From Diplonema papillatum (lineage: Eukaryota; Euglenozoa; Diplonemea; Diplonemida; Diplonemidae), in contig JAPJBO010000296.1 of NCBI GenBank assembly GCA_030068145.1, positions 178,068 to 242,067 of the forward strand: 64,000 nucleotides of DNA. Direction: 5' to 3'. The stretch's first letter is position 1, and the number at the start of each line of letters is the position of its first letter. Shown here one piece after another: positions 23,181 to 34,000 of the stretch. The notes under the pieces were generated by a model. The model had not been told where the DNA came from and searched no databases. It was given only the letters and a program-made list of their open reading frames with translations. The position numbers and the translations under genes were made by a program.

Positions 23181-24129
23181 TCGGTGGGTGTTCTCCTTCA
23201 AACTAACTCACAACCGAGAAAAAGACAACCGAGAAAAAGGTGAACCTTGGGGGGTTGAGCTCCAGAAGGTCAAAATGGTGGTCGAAAATGTGTCTCCACA
23301 GTCGGGTAAGTCGTCAAAAACCCCCGAAAAAGTTGCTACGTGGACCAGCTGTTTTTCGCAGGAAGATGCGTGCAACCAACGCGGAGGAGTCGGTTCTGCA
23401 ACTGGGCATCAACGCTGTTGACAACGGCAGCAGGAAGTGCCGATCCTATGAAATCCATTCAAGAAAGGGGTGAAATACCAAAACAGTACGGTTTCCTGAG
23501 GTTGTGCCCAAAACTTGGGTTCCAAACTTGGGTTCCAAACTTGGCCGCAATTGCCGTATAACCACCATATCTGTGTTTTTTTTTGGAGTTTTTTGGGATT
23601 TTTACGACAGGTACCCGATTCCAGCCAGTACAAGCCAGCTTTGTGGCCCTGTACTGTAGTAACCAGCTCTGCCAGCTTCTGGTGAATGTCGCCGTGAAGC
23701 AACTCACCAACTCGCACAGAAAACGGGTGACCACCCAGGTTTTCGTGTCGTTATGATGAAAAGTATGATGTGTCGCATGCATCGAGTGCAGGAACACGGT
23801 GTCTCGCTGACTCTGAGTCTGAGGGACGTGTCGCTAAGGACCGTCGGAGTCAGGGCAATATGTTAGTACATCAGCGATACGTGCAGCTACAGCGGGGCAC
23901 AGCGCACGTGCATCGTTTACGTCACGCCGGTCACGCACAACTTCGGGTCGAAGCTCGACCTATGCTCGAAGTGGACATTGGAGTTGCGCAAGCTCCCTCA
24001 GCCCCGCGAGAGATGTATACCGCATTGACCCATTGATTGGGTCCACAACGAACACCCACTAACCCAGTGACCCACCTGACGACAACCAGTGGCCAACCAC
24101 TGCGTGACTCAGTCACGTGTCAGTGTCTG

Positions 24130-26067
24130 GGTGTCTAACGCCCGAAGGCTGTGGTGCGGCCTTATAAAAGTTGGGGCTTTTGTTTGTTTTCTGTTTCCTT
24201 TCGTTCGTTCTTGGTATGGTTGTGGGGGGGTTCAGTGGGATTGTTTCTTGCCCGCCCTCCCCTTGTTTTTAGCCGCTGTTTTGGTAATGATGTCCTGGCG
24301 TGCCAGGCTTTACCAGTCGCGGTCGGTGTGTTTCCGGCGATTGTCGTGCAGTCAGTTGCCTGTGATAATAGTTTGTCAAGAGGATTGCTTTGGTTCGCTG
24401 CTGATCTGCTGCTTGGCTCTGCGTGTTGTGTGCAGTGATGGTTTTCTTTCCTTGGTTTTGTTGTGGCTTCGTCCTTCGCTCGCCCTCCCTTTCCGGTGCG
24501 GTGTTCTGACGTCTTTTGGTAACCCTGGCGTGCCAGGTTTGCCTGTTGAGTCGGTCTTCCGTGTCGGTCGGGGGGGGTTTGCTTTCGCTTTGGCTTGCGG
24601 GTCTTTCCTGTTGTTGTCGGGCGCGTGGCGCTGTTTCGCTGCCGCTGCCCGTCCTGCTGCCTTCGCTCTTGTGGGTTGTTGTTGAGCGTGGTGCGTGTAG
24701 CACTGAAACGGGGGGTTAATACGTTGTCTGTTGTTTTGGCAGGACTCGGCTTCTCTTGCGTGCTTGGGGGGGGGGCGTTGTTATTGGTTCTGGTTTTGTG
24801 GGACAAGGTAAGGGAAAGGTATTTCTTTTTCGGCAGTTGGTGGGGGGTATTTTTTGGTTTTGTTGTGCGGCTCTCCCTTCCGGGCGGTGTTCTGACTTCT
24901 GTTGGTAAACCCTGGCGTGCCAGGGTTTGCCTGTTGAGTCGGTCCTCCGCTTCGGTCGGGGGGGGCTGGTTTGGTGGCGCTATGCGTGTCGTCTGTCTAC
25001 CTCTCGCTGTGACTTTTGTTTGCGGGGGCTGGGCGCTTCGCCTGCCTCTACTTTGTTCTTCCTTCCGGGGCCTTTGAGCTTGCTGCTTGTCTCTGTTTCG
25101 CTTTGCGGCGCTGTTGCGTGGTGCGGTCCGTTGGGCGCTTCGCCTGCCTCTACTTTGTTCTTCCTTCCGGGGCCTTTGAGCTTGCTGCTTGTCTCTGTTT
25201 CGCTTTGCGGCGCTGTTGCGTGGTGCGGTCCGTTGGCCTGGTCGCTTCCGGCAGCGTCAGAAACACCGGGCTGGTGTTTCCGACGCTGTTCTATCCCGTG
25301 CTCATTGTCCGCTCTCGGCCCGGAGGGTTGTCTTTTTTTTGTTTTGGTTGCTAATGCACTGTTCTTGTGTTGCAGCTACCTGTCTGCCTCAGTGACCGCT
25401 CCAGTGCTCACTCTGCGTGGTGCGGTCCGTTGGCCAGGTCGTCTCCGGCAGTCGGAAACACCGGGCTGGTGTTTCTGACGCTGTTCTATCCCGTGCTCAT
25501 TGTCCGCTCTCGGCCCGGAGGGTTGTCTTTTTTTGTTTTGGTTGCTAATGCACTGTTCTTGTGTTGCAGCTACCTATCTGCCTCAGTGACCGCTCCAGTG
25601 CTCACTCCACCCTTTTGGACCTTCCTATGGTCAGGTGGGTGTGCTGTCGGTGCACCGAGTCTACCCTTCGTTGGTAGTCGTGTTCGGTCGCGGCGCTGTT
25701 GCGCTGCTGCGGTGGTACTTTTGTTTGCCTTCTTTTTTCCCCTCTCTTTTCTTATTGTTCTCAGGTGCTGTTCGGTCCGGTGACCGGCTGCGTCCGTGTC
25801 GGCGTGCGGGCTTCGGCTGTTCGTCGGCGCCTGCGTCTCCGTTGTCGTGCTGCCGGTTTACTGCTGCCGCCTTGCGGCGGTTGGTCGGTGGCCGTGGGGA
25901 CTGTGTAGTGCCGGGTGTGTGCGTCTGGTGTTGGACTGCGCCGTCAGCGTACTGATTCGCGCTTCGCACTCAGCAGCCCTGTTGCGCCTGCACCGGCGGT
26001 CGGGTGAGGTTGCTTTGCACGGAGGTGCCGGGTGTGTTGCCGCCTCAGTCTTCCGACCCGGCCCGAA
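24130..26067 (-). repeat. A/C-rich (minus) 3' flank of retrotransposon a, with repeated hairpins
   Basis: Downstream of the minus-strand retrotransposon ORF, 1.9 kb is strongly T/G-rich on the plus strand. It carries three copies of a hairpin cassette (24293-24308, 24521-24540, 24907-24928). It also has a direct duplication of 102 bp (25031-25235) and another of about 199 bp (about 25220-25610), the latter with its own hairpin. A TATAAAA sits on the plus strand at 24163-24169. Long open frames here are composition artefacts rich in Cys, Leu and Val. The role as 3' UTR is inferred from position and from a similar T/G-rich flank at 40.1-40.7 kb. Confidence 0.55.
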
Positions 26068-27771
26068 CTATGCCCATCCTTCGGCATCCTCGGAGCTTGA
26101 TCCCTCGAGGTCAAAGGTGTTGTCGACGCCATAGGTTGCTGCTGCCGCCATGTTGCCGTCGAGTTCCGGTGTGCCGGGCTCAGGTGGGTCTTCGTAGACC
26201 TCGTACTTCGGCACAAGCCCCACGGCCTGAAGGTACGCGAGGGCTGCTTCAGGGAGCTCGAAGAGCAGCGGCCAAAGCAGCTTGTGCCTTTCCCTGGGTG
26301 TCGGCTTTTCCCTTGGTGTGTCCGGGATGGCCTTGTGGACCCGTCTCCACATGGTCGCTCTCTCGTCGCCCCCGATTCTGCATTCCAGGAAAAGGTGTGT
26401 TAGGGGGCAGATCGGCGTGGCGTCGCAAAGCTGGCATGGGCGGGTTGCTTGCCTCTCTTCTGCTGCGAGATCCATCCAGTCGTCCCGGTAGCAGTTCCTG
26501 AGGAGTTGGTGGTGTCCCGTGCGAAGCTGGCGGATCTCGCGCTCGGCTCGCCTCGTCAGGTGTGCCGTTTTTGGGACCTTCCGTCCTCGGACCAACTGCG
26601 TGTACGGCAGCGGCCCGCCCGGTTGGTACGGGGATTCCCGCATTGAAGCCGCGTGTAGTGCCTCCCAGGCGTGCTCGCGGTACCGGGCCTTCGCGGTTCC
26701 TACCGTCATCGGCGGCTGCGTTTCTTCTCCGGTCTGCGAGACGCCCTGCTTCGCTAGCCCGTCCGCCTCTTCGTTCCCTGCTAGTCCGCAGTGGCCGTAG
26801 ACGAATTGGAGTACTGGTGTATACCCCTTCGCAACCAGTTTCTCGAGCGCCTGCCAGATTCGGACGTTGTCCCGTTCTTGCTGTTTGTGCGGACCTTGGG
26901 ACAGCACGTTCAGAAGGGAGCTGGAGTCGCTGAGCACCCAGATGTGTCTGCTGGGAGGCTCTCCTTCGAGTACCTCCCTCTTTCCCAGTTTCAGCTCCAG
27001 CGATTCCAGCGCAATTTTCATCGCCACTTGCTCCGCGCGGTAGCTGGTTGCCCACTTACCGGCCTGACGGCTTAGGCGGGTCCCTTTCATCGGCGTCGCG
27101 TCTCTCCGGTTGTACCATGGAGCAGCTGGTACTGTGCGTGTCTTCTCTTCAGCGCCGCAACCGAGCCGTCCGTCCAGACGATGTATGTCGGAGATGGCAA
27201 TCCGTCGAGGACTGCCTCTACCTTTCTCCGGTTTTCCTCGGCGCTTCCAAGGTGGGAAGGGATTTGGTGCGTGCTTCTCCCGCCGTGGCTTCGATGTTCG
27301 CGCCGTCTTCTTGAGGATGAGGAAGGACTGCGGGAGGGTGTCGTTGGTTCGTCGCGGATGCAGCACGTCCTTCCACATGGTCTTCGTGGCCATCTTTTCC
27401 GCCAGCGCGCCTGTCCTGAGGTCGGTTATCGAGCGATTGAGCACTTCGGTCTTGTGGCCCCACTTCGTCCCGGATACCAGCTGTACCAGATTTACCCTCC
27501 GCCAAGCGCTCTGCAGTATGCGATCTATGTGAGCTGTGAAGTTCAGTCTGTCGTCGATCGTCAGCCCCAGGAGTGTTACCTTGTCCTTCCACTGAAGGTC
27601 TGACACCACCGTGAACTCTATGGGGTTTTGGGCCGTCTCCCCGATTCGATGGATATTTCGTCTCCATTGCGGTTGCGTTGTCGTTGGCACTCCGCCGATT
27701 GACACTATCCTCTTCTTGTGGAACAAATGGCCAACTTCTCCAGGCGTTTGGGGATGAACTCCCAGATGCAA
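26068..27771 (-). CDS. Non-LTR retrotransposon ORF2 C-terminal part (RT end, RNase H, zinc knuckle), 5'-truncated
   Basis: 567 codons. The first ~120 match the RT thumb region (VTLLGLTIDDRLNFTAHI, as in the 36-40 kb element). After a rearranged linker comes RNase H: YRAEQVAMKIALE (Glu), WVLSDSSSLLNVL (Asp) and YGHCGLAGNEEADGLAK (His/Asp). The third part, HLTRRAEREIRQLRTGHHQL followed by CQLCDATPICPLTHLFLEC, is the usual C-terminal CCHC-type tail of I/Tad-like elements. The RT core, the endonuclease and part of the RT-RNase H connection are missing, so it cannot act alone. Confidence 0.82.
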   Translation of the reverse strand: MHLGVHPQTPGEVGHLFHKKRIVSIGGVPTTTQPQWRRNIHRIGETAQNPIEFTVVSDLQWKDKVTLLGLTIDDRLNFTAHIDRILQSAWRRVNLVQLVSGTKWGHKTEVLNRSITDLRTGALAEKMATKTMWKDVLHPRRTNDTLPQSFLILKKTARTSKPRREKHAPNPFPPWKRRGKPEKGRGSPRRIAISDIHRLDGRLGCGAEEKTRTVPAAPWYNRRDATPMKGTRLSRQAGKWATSYRAEQVAMKIALESLELKLGKREVLEGEPPSRHIWVLSDSSSLLNVLSQGPHKQQERDNVRIWQALEKLVAKGYTPVLQFVYGHCGLAGNEEADGLAKQGVSQTGEETQPPMTVGTAKARYREHAWEALHAASMRESPYQPGGPLPYTQLVRGRKVPKTAHLTRRAEREIRQLRTGHHQLLRNCYRDDWMDLAAEERQATRPCQLCDATPICPLTHLFLECRIGGDERATMWRRVHKAIPDTPREKPTPRERHKLLWPLLFELPEAALAYLQAVGLVPKYEVYEDPPEPGTPELDGNMAAAATYGVDNTFDLEGSSSEDAEGWA

Positions 27772-27902
27772 GCCCTAGTTCAATAGCCGAGCGGAAACTG
27801 GTCCGCGAAAGGATGGCTTCCATACCTAGTATGGTTTCCCAACCATCCCCATCAAGGGGACCTCAAAGGAGTGGACCCTGGTGGCCTGAAAAAAAAAAAA
27901 TC

Positions 27903-28501
27903 TTTCGCCTCTGCGGGACAGGCTCGGCAGACGTCGACGCGCGTAGTTGCTTCTCCGGCGGCCGCCGGACGAGAATGCACAAAGCACTCCGCGACGTCAT
28001 CGCTGACTTCGCCCGCCGCGGGCTGCTGGCCCCGGCGGTCGAGCGCCCCTTGTTTTCGAACACGGAGCGGAAGCGCCCGGACATCAGCTATGTCCGGGAC
28101 GGCACCACCGTTGTGTTAGATGTCGCCGTCACCTTCCCCCTGCAGCCATCGAATCCCCAGTACGCTAAAAGGGCAGCGGAGAAGCCAGGGGGGGCGGCGA
28201 CAGCCTACGCAACAGCTGTCAAAGAAGGGAAGTACCGCGGCATCATCGACAACGAGCCAAACCCCCGGGAATGGCTCGCTGTCCCGCTAGTCGTGGACAC
28301 CTTCGGAGCGTGGTGTCCTGGAGCACTCACGGAGTTGCGGCAAATAGCCCGCAAAAGCGCCCTCCGTGAAGACCGGACCGCTTCGGCCGCCTGCCAGGAC
28401 TTCTTCCACCAATTGAGCTTTCAGGTACAAGGGGTGGCAAGAATAGTCATTGCATCTGGTGGGGCGCGACCGGACGAAGCGGTCCACCCTGTTGCAGGGG
28501 G
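27903..28501 (+). pseudogene. Retroelement fragment with restriction-like (PD-(D/E)XK) endonuclease domain
   Basis: An open plus-strand frame carries ERKRPDISYVRDGTTVVLDV, then AVTFPLQPSNPQYAK, ATAVKEGKYRGI and PLVVDTFGAWCPGAL. RPD, a spaced D-V and a later K-E-x-K-Y are the arrangement of the restriction-like endonucleases at the C-terminus of several retroelement RT proteins. That differs from the EEP nuclease used by the other elements here. A run of 13 A (27889-27901) precedes it. Its 3' end is cut by TIR element A copy 1, whose TSD includes its last bases. No RT domain is attached. Confidence 0.55.
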
Positions 28502-30167
28502 CATAGCTGTCAGCCACAAGGTTGCCACATTGTGGCCCCATTTAGCCACAAAGTAGCCACAAACCTTGTGGCTACCTTTGTGGCTAATTATGCAAAATTT
28601 TGGTATCACGGAAAACCGCGTGGAACTAACTTTTTCGGCCAGAAAATGCATCTGAAACACGTTTTCTGACGATTTTGACAGGGTTTTGGGCCAGAATACG
28701 GGTTAGTTGCTACACCCTGGGCTCGGCATCCTGGTTGCGCACCCTGGGGTACCATTGGTAAACGGTTTACTAAACCGCTACTGCTACTAAAGTAGTAGTA
28801 GGCATTATGCACACAGAATCATGCATAATTCAGGTTGGCGAGAGTGACAGACCCATTCTACTTGCAAAGCGCTTACCATTTCTGTCCTGAAACCCTCTGA
28901 GAGGGCCTCTCAACCAGCGACCGGCGCTCTCCGAGCCTCTTGAATGACCCCAGAGGAGGAGTGGGAGAGAGCGGCAAGTACCGCCGCAGCCAAACAGATT
29001 TGAATGCTGCCAGAAAGCTGCAAAGAAAACGTGGCAGCCGTCTGATAATAGTCAGGAGCTGGCGGATGGTGACTGAGCTTGAGCTCCCTGCCGCGGGCCT
29101 GCGGCCCGTGCTGCCCTGCTGGACTGGTATTGTCGCAAGTCAGTCACTTTCAACTTTCCCTTGTGCCTTGGCTGGGCCTGTGCTACAGGAGCCTGCGAGG
29201 AATTTCCAAGACGTGTGAGAGATTGCCCCCGCTACTTTTCTCGGATCTTTGGCTCCTCCTTGAACTCTTTCGGACGCTGATTGCAACAAGTGTAACAGTG
29301 CCACTCAGTGACAGCTGTTACAGGGAGTCAGTCACACTGTCAGTGTGCTCCTGCTGTACTATCATAGTAACTATGCCTGCTGCCGTGTGAAGTTGCGAGC
29401 TCTGTGCACTTTGCAAGCAAGCAAGCAAACTCGCTGGTGACGGGGTACCGAGTAGAAGAGCTGTCGTAATTGTGAGCTCCGTTTGCTGGGTCGTTGCTGT
29501 CCTGTTTAACCTTGGGTATCTTAGAATATCAGTGCATCGCCGTTACTAGTACGGCTGTCTCCGGCGTGGTTTGGGTCCTTTAGCAGGAAAAGTTGGAGAC
29601 TATGCACTCCGCAACTGAAACGGGTTTGCGGACAAGCGACCCTTTGAACTAAATTGATTCCTTGCCTGCTCCAAAACTTGGCAACAGAAGCATTGGCAGC
29701 TTCGTACTGACTCTGCGGTCTGAAATATCAACATCGCTTTCGACGGGTTCGTCTTCCTCCGGTGCACTCTCTGACTCAAAATGTACCAGAACTATGGCAT
29801 TAGCATTGGTGCTGCGACCGTGTTGGCAAGATGCAGCAGCTTGTTGTTGTTTTCTGAACTTTTCAAGCCTTGAATTACTTGCAGTGTTGTACGAAGTTAC
29901 TGATAGAGTTGCCAACGTTGCCGCTGACTCGCGGCTGAGGATACGAGGCCAGGGCGAAGCAGCTTACCCAAATTCGGGCCCAAAAACCTGTCAAAATCAT
30001 CAGAAATTGTGTTTTAGATGCATTTTCTGGCCGAAAAAACTAGTTTCACGTGGTTTTCCTGGGTATCAAAATTTTGCATAATTAGCCACAAAGGTAGCCA
30101 CAAGGTTTGTGGCTACTTTGTGGCTCCCAATTAGCCACTAGTGGCTACCTTGTGGCTGACAGCTATG
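28502..30167. mobile_element. TIR element A, copy 1 (1666 bp, complete, non-autonomous)
   Basis: The ends are exact inverted repeats, CATAGCTGTCAGCCACAAGG at the left and its complement at the right, extending into diverged TIRs of about 230 bp. The 7-bp direct repeat CAGGGGG flanks it at 28495-28501 and 30168-30174. Subterminal DNA contains many AGCCACAA/TTGTGGCT motifs able to form hairpins. There is no transposase: the internal open frames are short and unrecognised. A second copy, inverted and interrupted, lies at 44167-52113, and a diverged relative at about 54560-55080. The 7-bp TSD and CA...TG ends exclude Tc1/mariner (TA) and Mutator (9 bp); hAT (usually 8), P (7-8) or Dada (6-7) remain possible. 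Confidence 0.88.
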
Positions 30168-30423
30168 CAGGGGGTAGTGTCACTGCATCGCGGGTTTTTT
30201 TACCTGGTCGGACCTGCTCGCTAGCAGGCCAGCCCAGGTCGCAGTGAGACTGGCGTTCACTGTGTGCTGAAGAAGCATTTTTTTGGGCTCCCGCTCCGGA
30301 AGCAACCGGATACCGGTAGCCCCGCTGTACCAACATGGCTTGTACAGTGTCCCGCACTCCAAAAAAAAAACAAACTTTTCGAAATCTCAGCCATTCTGAG
30401 CCATCGAGCCATCGAGCCACCAG

Positions 30424-30572
30424 TAAGTTTGGGACCCAAGTTTGGAACCCAAGTTTGGAACCCAAGTTTGGAACCCAAGTTTGGAACCCAAGTTTGGAAC
30501 CCAAGTTTGGAACCCAAGTTTGGAACCCAAGTTTGGAATCCAAGTTTGGAACCCAAGTTTGGAACCCAGGTT
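30424..30572. repeat. 13-bp tandem repeat (about 11 copies of AAGTTTGGAACCC)
   Basis: Eleven nearly identical 13-bp units occur in a row, with one G and one T variant. As 13 is not divisible by three, every frame reads the same 39-bp cycle and gives a 13-residue peptide repeat (plus FGTQVWNPSLEPK, minus WVPNLGSKLGFQT). Those are artefacts, not proteins. Small clusters of the same unit lie at 22092-22140 and 23503-23545. Confidence 0.9.
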
Positions 30573-30589
30573 TTCAGGAGGGAAAAAAA

Positions 30590-30681
30590 ACCGGAAAAAT
30601 TCGCCACATCCGCCACACGACTTTTTCATTTTCGTGTGGCAAAAAGGGCCACACGTGGCAACCGTGTGGCGACCAGCCCTG
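30590..30681. repeat. Orphan right end of a third TIR family (GCCACACG type)
   Basis: The sequence CGTGGCAACCGTGTGGCGAC followed by CAGCCCTG has the same terminal CCAGCCCTG as the 6.3-kb element, and the same rhythm of paired GCCACAC/GTGTGGC blocks. Its complement is closely matched at 46327-46353. No left partner with a TSD was found nearby, so it is probably a truncated element. Confidence 0.45.
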
Positions 30682-31075
30682 CCCCAAGGATGAAGAGAAG
30701 GCACAAGGAACCTTAGCACAGCCTAACCTGGGTGCGGTTTCCAAATGTTGAAACTGAAATTGAATTGTTGTTTTTTTTTTGTGCCAACGATTTAAAAGCT
30801 ACAGTTTCTGTACTTTATTGTTTCTGTACTTTATTGGAAACACCAATCTGTACGTCCATACGGGATCGTCGGAAACACAAAGTGCGCGGAGTCGAAGCGG
30901 TCCTCTGATTCAGAGTCTGATCGAATACCGAAGAGCCGAGAGCCTCGCGTCCGACCACGCACCCGTGACACCGACTACCCCTGAGCCGGGGAAGAGCCAC
31001 CTGACAGCGGCTAGCGCCTTCGTTCCGGCGCGCGTGAAGGCCCACACCCGGCGGAGGGGTGTGAACAAAACGGTC

Positions 31076-34000
31076 ATGAGGGCACACGGCGACACCCTGC
31101 CCGGCGTGATGCTCCTGGTCGCACTAGCCGCCGCACTGGCAACGCCGCCGCCAAACAGCAAAGGCGGCGGCGCAACGAAGACGCTCGACGAGCCCTTGGG
31201 GCACGTGCAGGAACCGGGAGGCGGGCAGACGCAAGGCAACACGACGCACCAGCCGAGACCCCCGGTCCAGCCCACGTCAAAGGCAGGACACCAACGTGAC
31301 ACGCCTCACAGCACCAGGGAGGTCTACAATTGGTCACCGCGGAGGATCGGCGACAACGATGCCAACGAGCAGCTGGACCGCGGACCGCCACACGACGACA
31401 ACACAACGAGCCGACACCCGATGCCCGCCTCTCTGGCACTGTGCAACAACGCCACCGACGAGAGGAGAGCGCCGGGCGTCGCCACCGCCGTCTTACGCCT
31501 GTCAAGCGGCCATCTCGAGCCGCCCGGACGCGGGGACACCGCAACGAGTCAACACCCGACGCCCGCTCCTTCGGCACTGTGCAACAACGCCGCCGTCGAG
31601 AAGAGAGCGCCGGGCGACGTGACCGCCGTCTCCCGCCAGCCAAGCGGCCAACTCGGGCCACCCGGACGCGGGGTCGGCCCAACGAGTCAATACCCGACGC
31701 CCGCTTCTCCGGCACTGTACAACAACGCCGCCGTCGAGAAGAGAGCGCCGGGCGACGCGTCCGCCGTCACCCGCCAGCCAAGCGGCCAACTCGAGCCGCC
31801 CAGGCGCGGGGCCGGCCCAACGATTCACCACCCGACGCCCGCTTCTCCGGCACTGTACAACAACGCCGCCGACGAGAATAGAGCGCCGGGCGACGCGTCC
31901 GCCGCCACCCGCCAGCCAAGCGGCCAACTCGAGCCGCCCAGGCGCGGGGCCGGCACAACGATTCACCACCCGACGCCCTCTTCTCCGGCACTGTACAACA
32001 ACGCCGCCGTCGAGAAGAGAGCGCCGGGCGACGCGACCGCCGTCACCCGCCAGCCAGGCGGCCAACTCGAGCCGCCCGGACGCGGGGTCGGCCCAACTAT
32101 TCACCACCCGGCGCCCTCTTCTCCGGCACTGTACAACAACGCCGCCGTCGAGAAGAGAGCGCCGGGCGACGCGACCGCCGTCTCCCGCCTGCCAAGCGAC
32201 CATCACGAGCCGCCCGGACGCAGGTACAACCCCGCGGGACGGCTGGTGAAGACACGCGCAGAAGGAGGCGGAGCCGGAAACGCAAACCACTGGACCGGAC
32301 ACACCGCAATCGACGCACGCCCGACCTCTCGCGAAGCGAACAGCAGCACGACGAGAATCAATGAAGGCAACGACTATGAACGGGATCGGCCAAACGGTGA
32401 CGACGCACACACGAAACCGGACCGCGATTGGACACCACCATTGCGGCCGACCAGTATCACCTCCACGGATGCTCACAACACGAACCCACGTCGCCCGAGG
32501 AGCCAACCGCGACACCCTGCACCCACGCCGCTGAATCTTGCTCCCCGGCACATCCAGCACCGCTCGGTCACCCGGAGGCAGCGCCGAGCCCTGCGGGAAT
32601 ACGACCGCAAGCTCGCGCAGCAACGTGCAAGACGAGAGGAAGGCGACCGCATCGCTGAATGCGTGAGGCGGGCGACAGAGCTGATGGCTCTCATACGGGT
32701 GACCGGCGACGCCACGGCCCAACACTCCGCGCACCCCGCCGACCCGCCATACTTCTCTCTCGAAAACTACATCGGCAAGAGAGAGGCCGACGGAGGAGCG
32801 GGAAACGATGCGGTACCATCCGACGACCTAACAACAGCGCCGACGACGGTGATCACAACACCCCGCGCAGAACCGACAACATCGGAGCCGCGCGGGCCAG
32901 CTGCCACGCCGCCAGCGACAGGACGACCCAGAGCGGCGACGCAGAAGGCCGAGCCAACGAACCCACTCTCAACTACGCCAACACCGCACGCCAACCGAGC
33001 TGCGGTCCACGGGAACGACGGAACACTGCTCCCACCAGCGATACGCATAGACAGAGAAGGGGAAATCGGAAAACGCGGCAGACAACACCGGGAGGACACG
33101 CCCCCGGAGCGACCCGCAGGCCAAGTGACACCCGACGGGCTAAAGATGCCAACACCGGCGGGTGCAGAGCACCACGAACCCGAAGCGCACGCACAACGAC
33201 ACACGCCGCAGCAACGTACAGCAGGAGTGACGTATTCCGTCCTCATATGCGACCCGGAAGGGAAGAGAGTCATGCACGCCGTCACTGGCAACGATACACT
33301 CACCCAGGTATATGAGCGTCTCGGCCATCCACCCACAGTCTGGGCAACCACGACGGGAAGACTGCGCCCGTTAGAAGCAGACAAGACATTGACGGAGAAC
33401 GGCATAGACGCTTGCAGCCCACCCATGGAAGTGAATTTACGGCACAGGCTACATGGTGGATGGTCGAATGGTAAAGGGGGCGGGAGAGGGAGTCAAGATC
33501 ACCGGTCCCCGGCAGGGTCCAGAGGTTCCTATAGTACGCACTCGGGGAAGGGAGGAAAACCAGGGAAGCCGATTGTGAAAACGTCGGTCACACCAGTAGT
33601 GTGGGACGACGGTCTAGAGGGGAACGGGACCGAAAGGAAAAAGCTCTTCCCGGGCTGGGAGGTACCGGTAGTTGGGATGCGAATGTCTGTGTTGATAACA
33701 GGCACGCCAGCCGAAGAGTTCCAGTCCTTGGAGAACGCTCCCATAAGGCTTGCACAGACGCTCCTACAGGGGCGCCTGGAGATAGAACGAATCTCGGGGG
33801 TCTGGGAGGCAAGATGTACGAAAAGGGAGAGAGAGGGCCAGAGCGTGACACACTATGCAGTGAGTGTCATGGTACCTGAACAGGATTCAGTGTCGCTGCT
33901 GAGAACAAGCGGGCTTGGGGGTGTCTACGCGGATCTACTCGAGGAGGATCGGCTGAGAACGATCAACATGGGGGACCACGGGTTGGAGCATGCGCTAAGA

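Noticed and set aside
24089-25955. Several long plus-strand ORFs rich in Cys, Leu, Val and Phe, which look like membrane proteins
   Set aside because: They are produced by strong T/G bias and tandem duplication in the flank of retrotransposon a. Equivalent ORFs occur in several frames of the same DNA and none has a domain.
30163-30751. Proteins with 13-residue repeats (WNPSLEPK / WVPNLGSK) on both strands
   Set aside because: They arise from the 13-bp tandem repeat, which gives similar repeat peptides in every frame.
31502-32734. A 410-codon minus-strand ORF with Arg/Val-rich repeats
   Set aside because: The antisense of the 138-bp coding repeats of ORF1. The plus strand continues into ubiquitin-like and RNA-binding regions.
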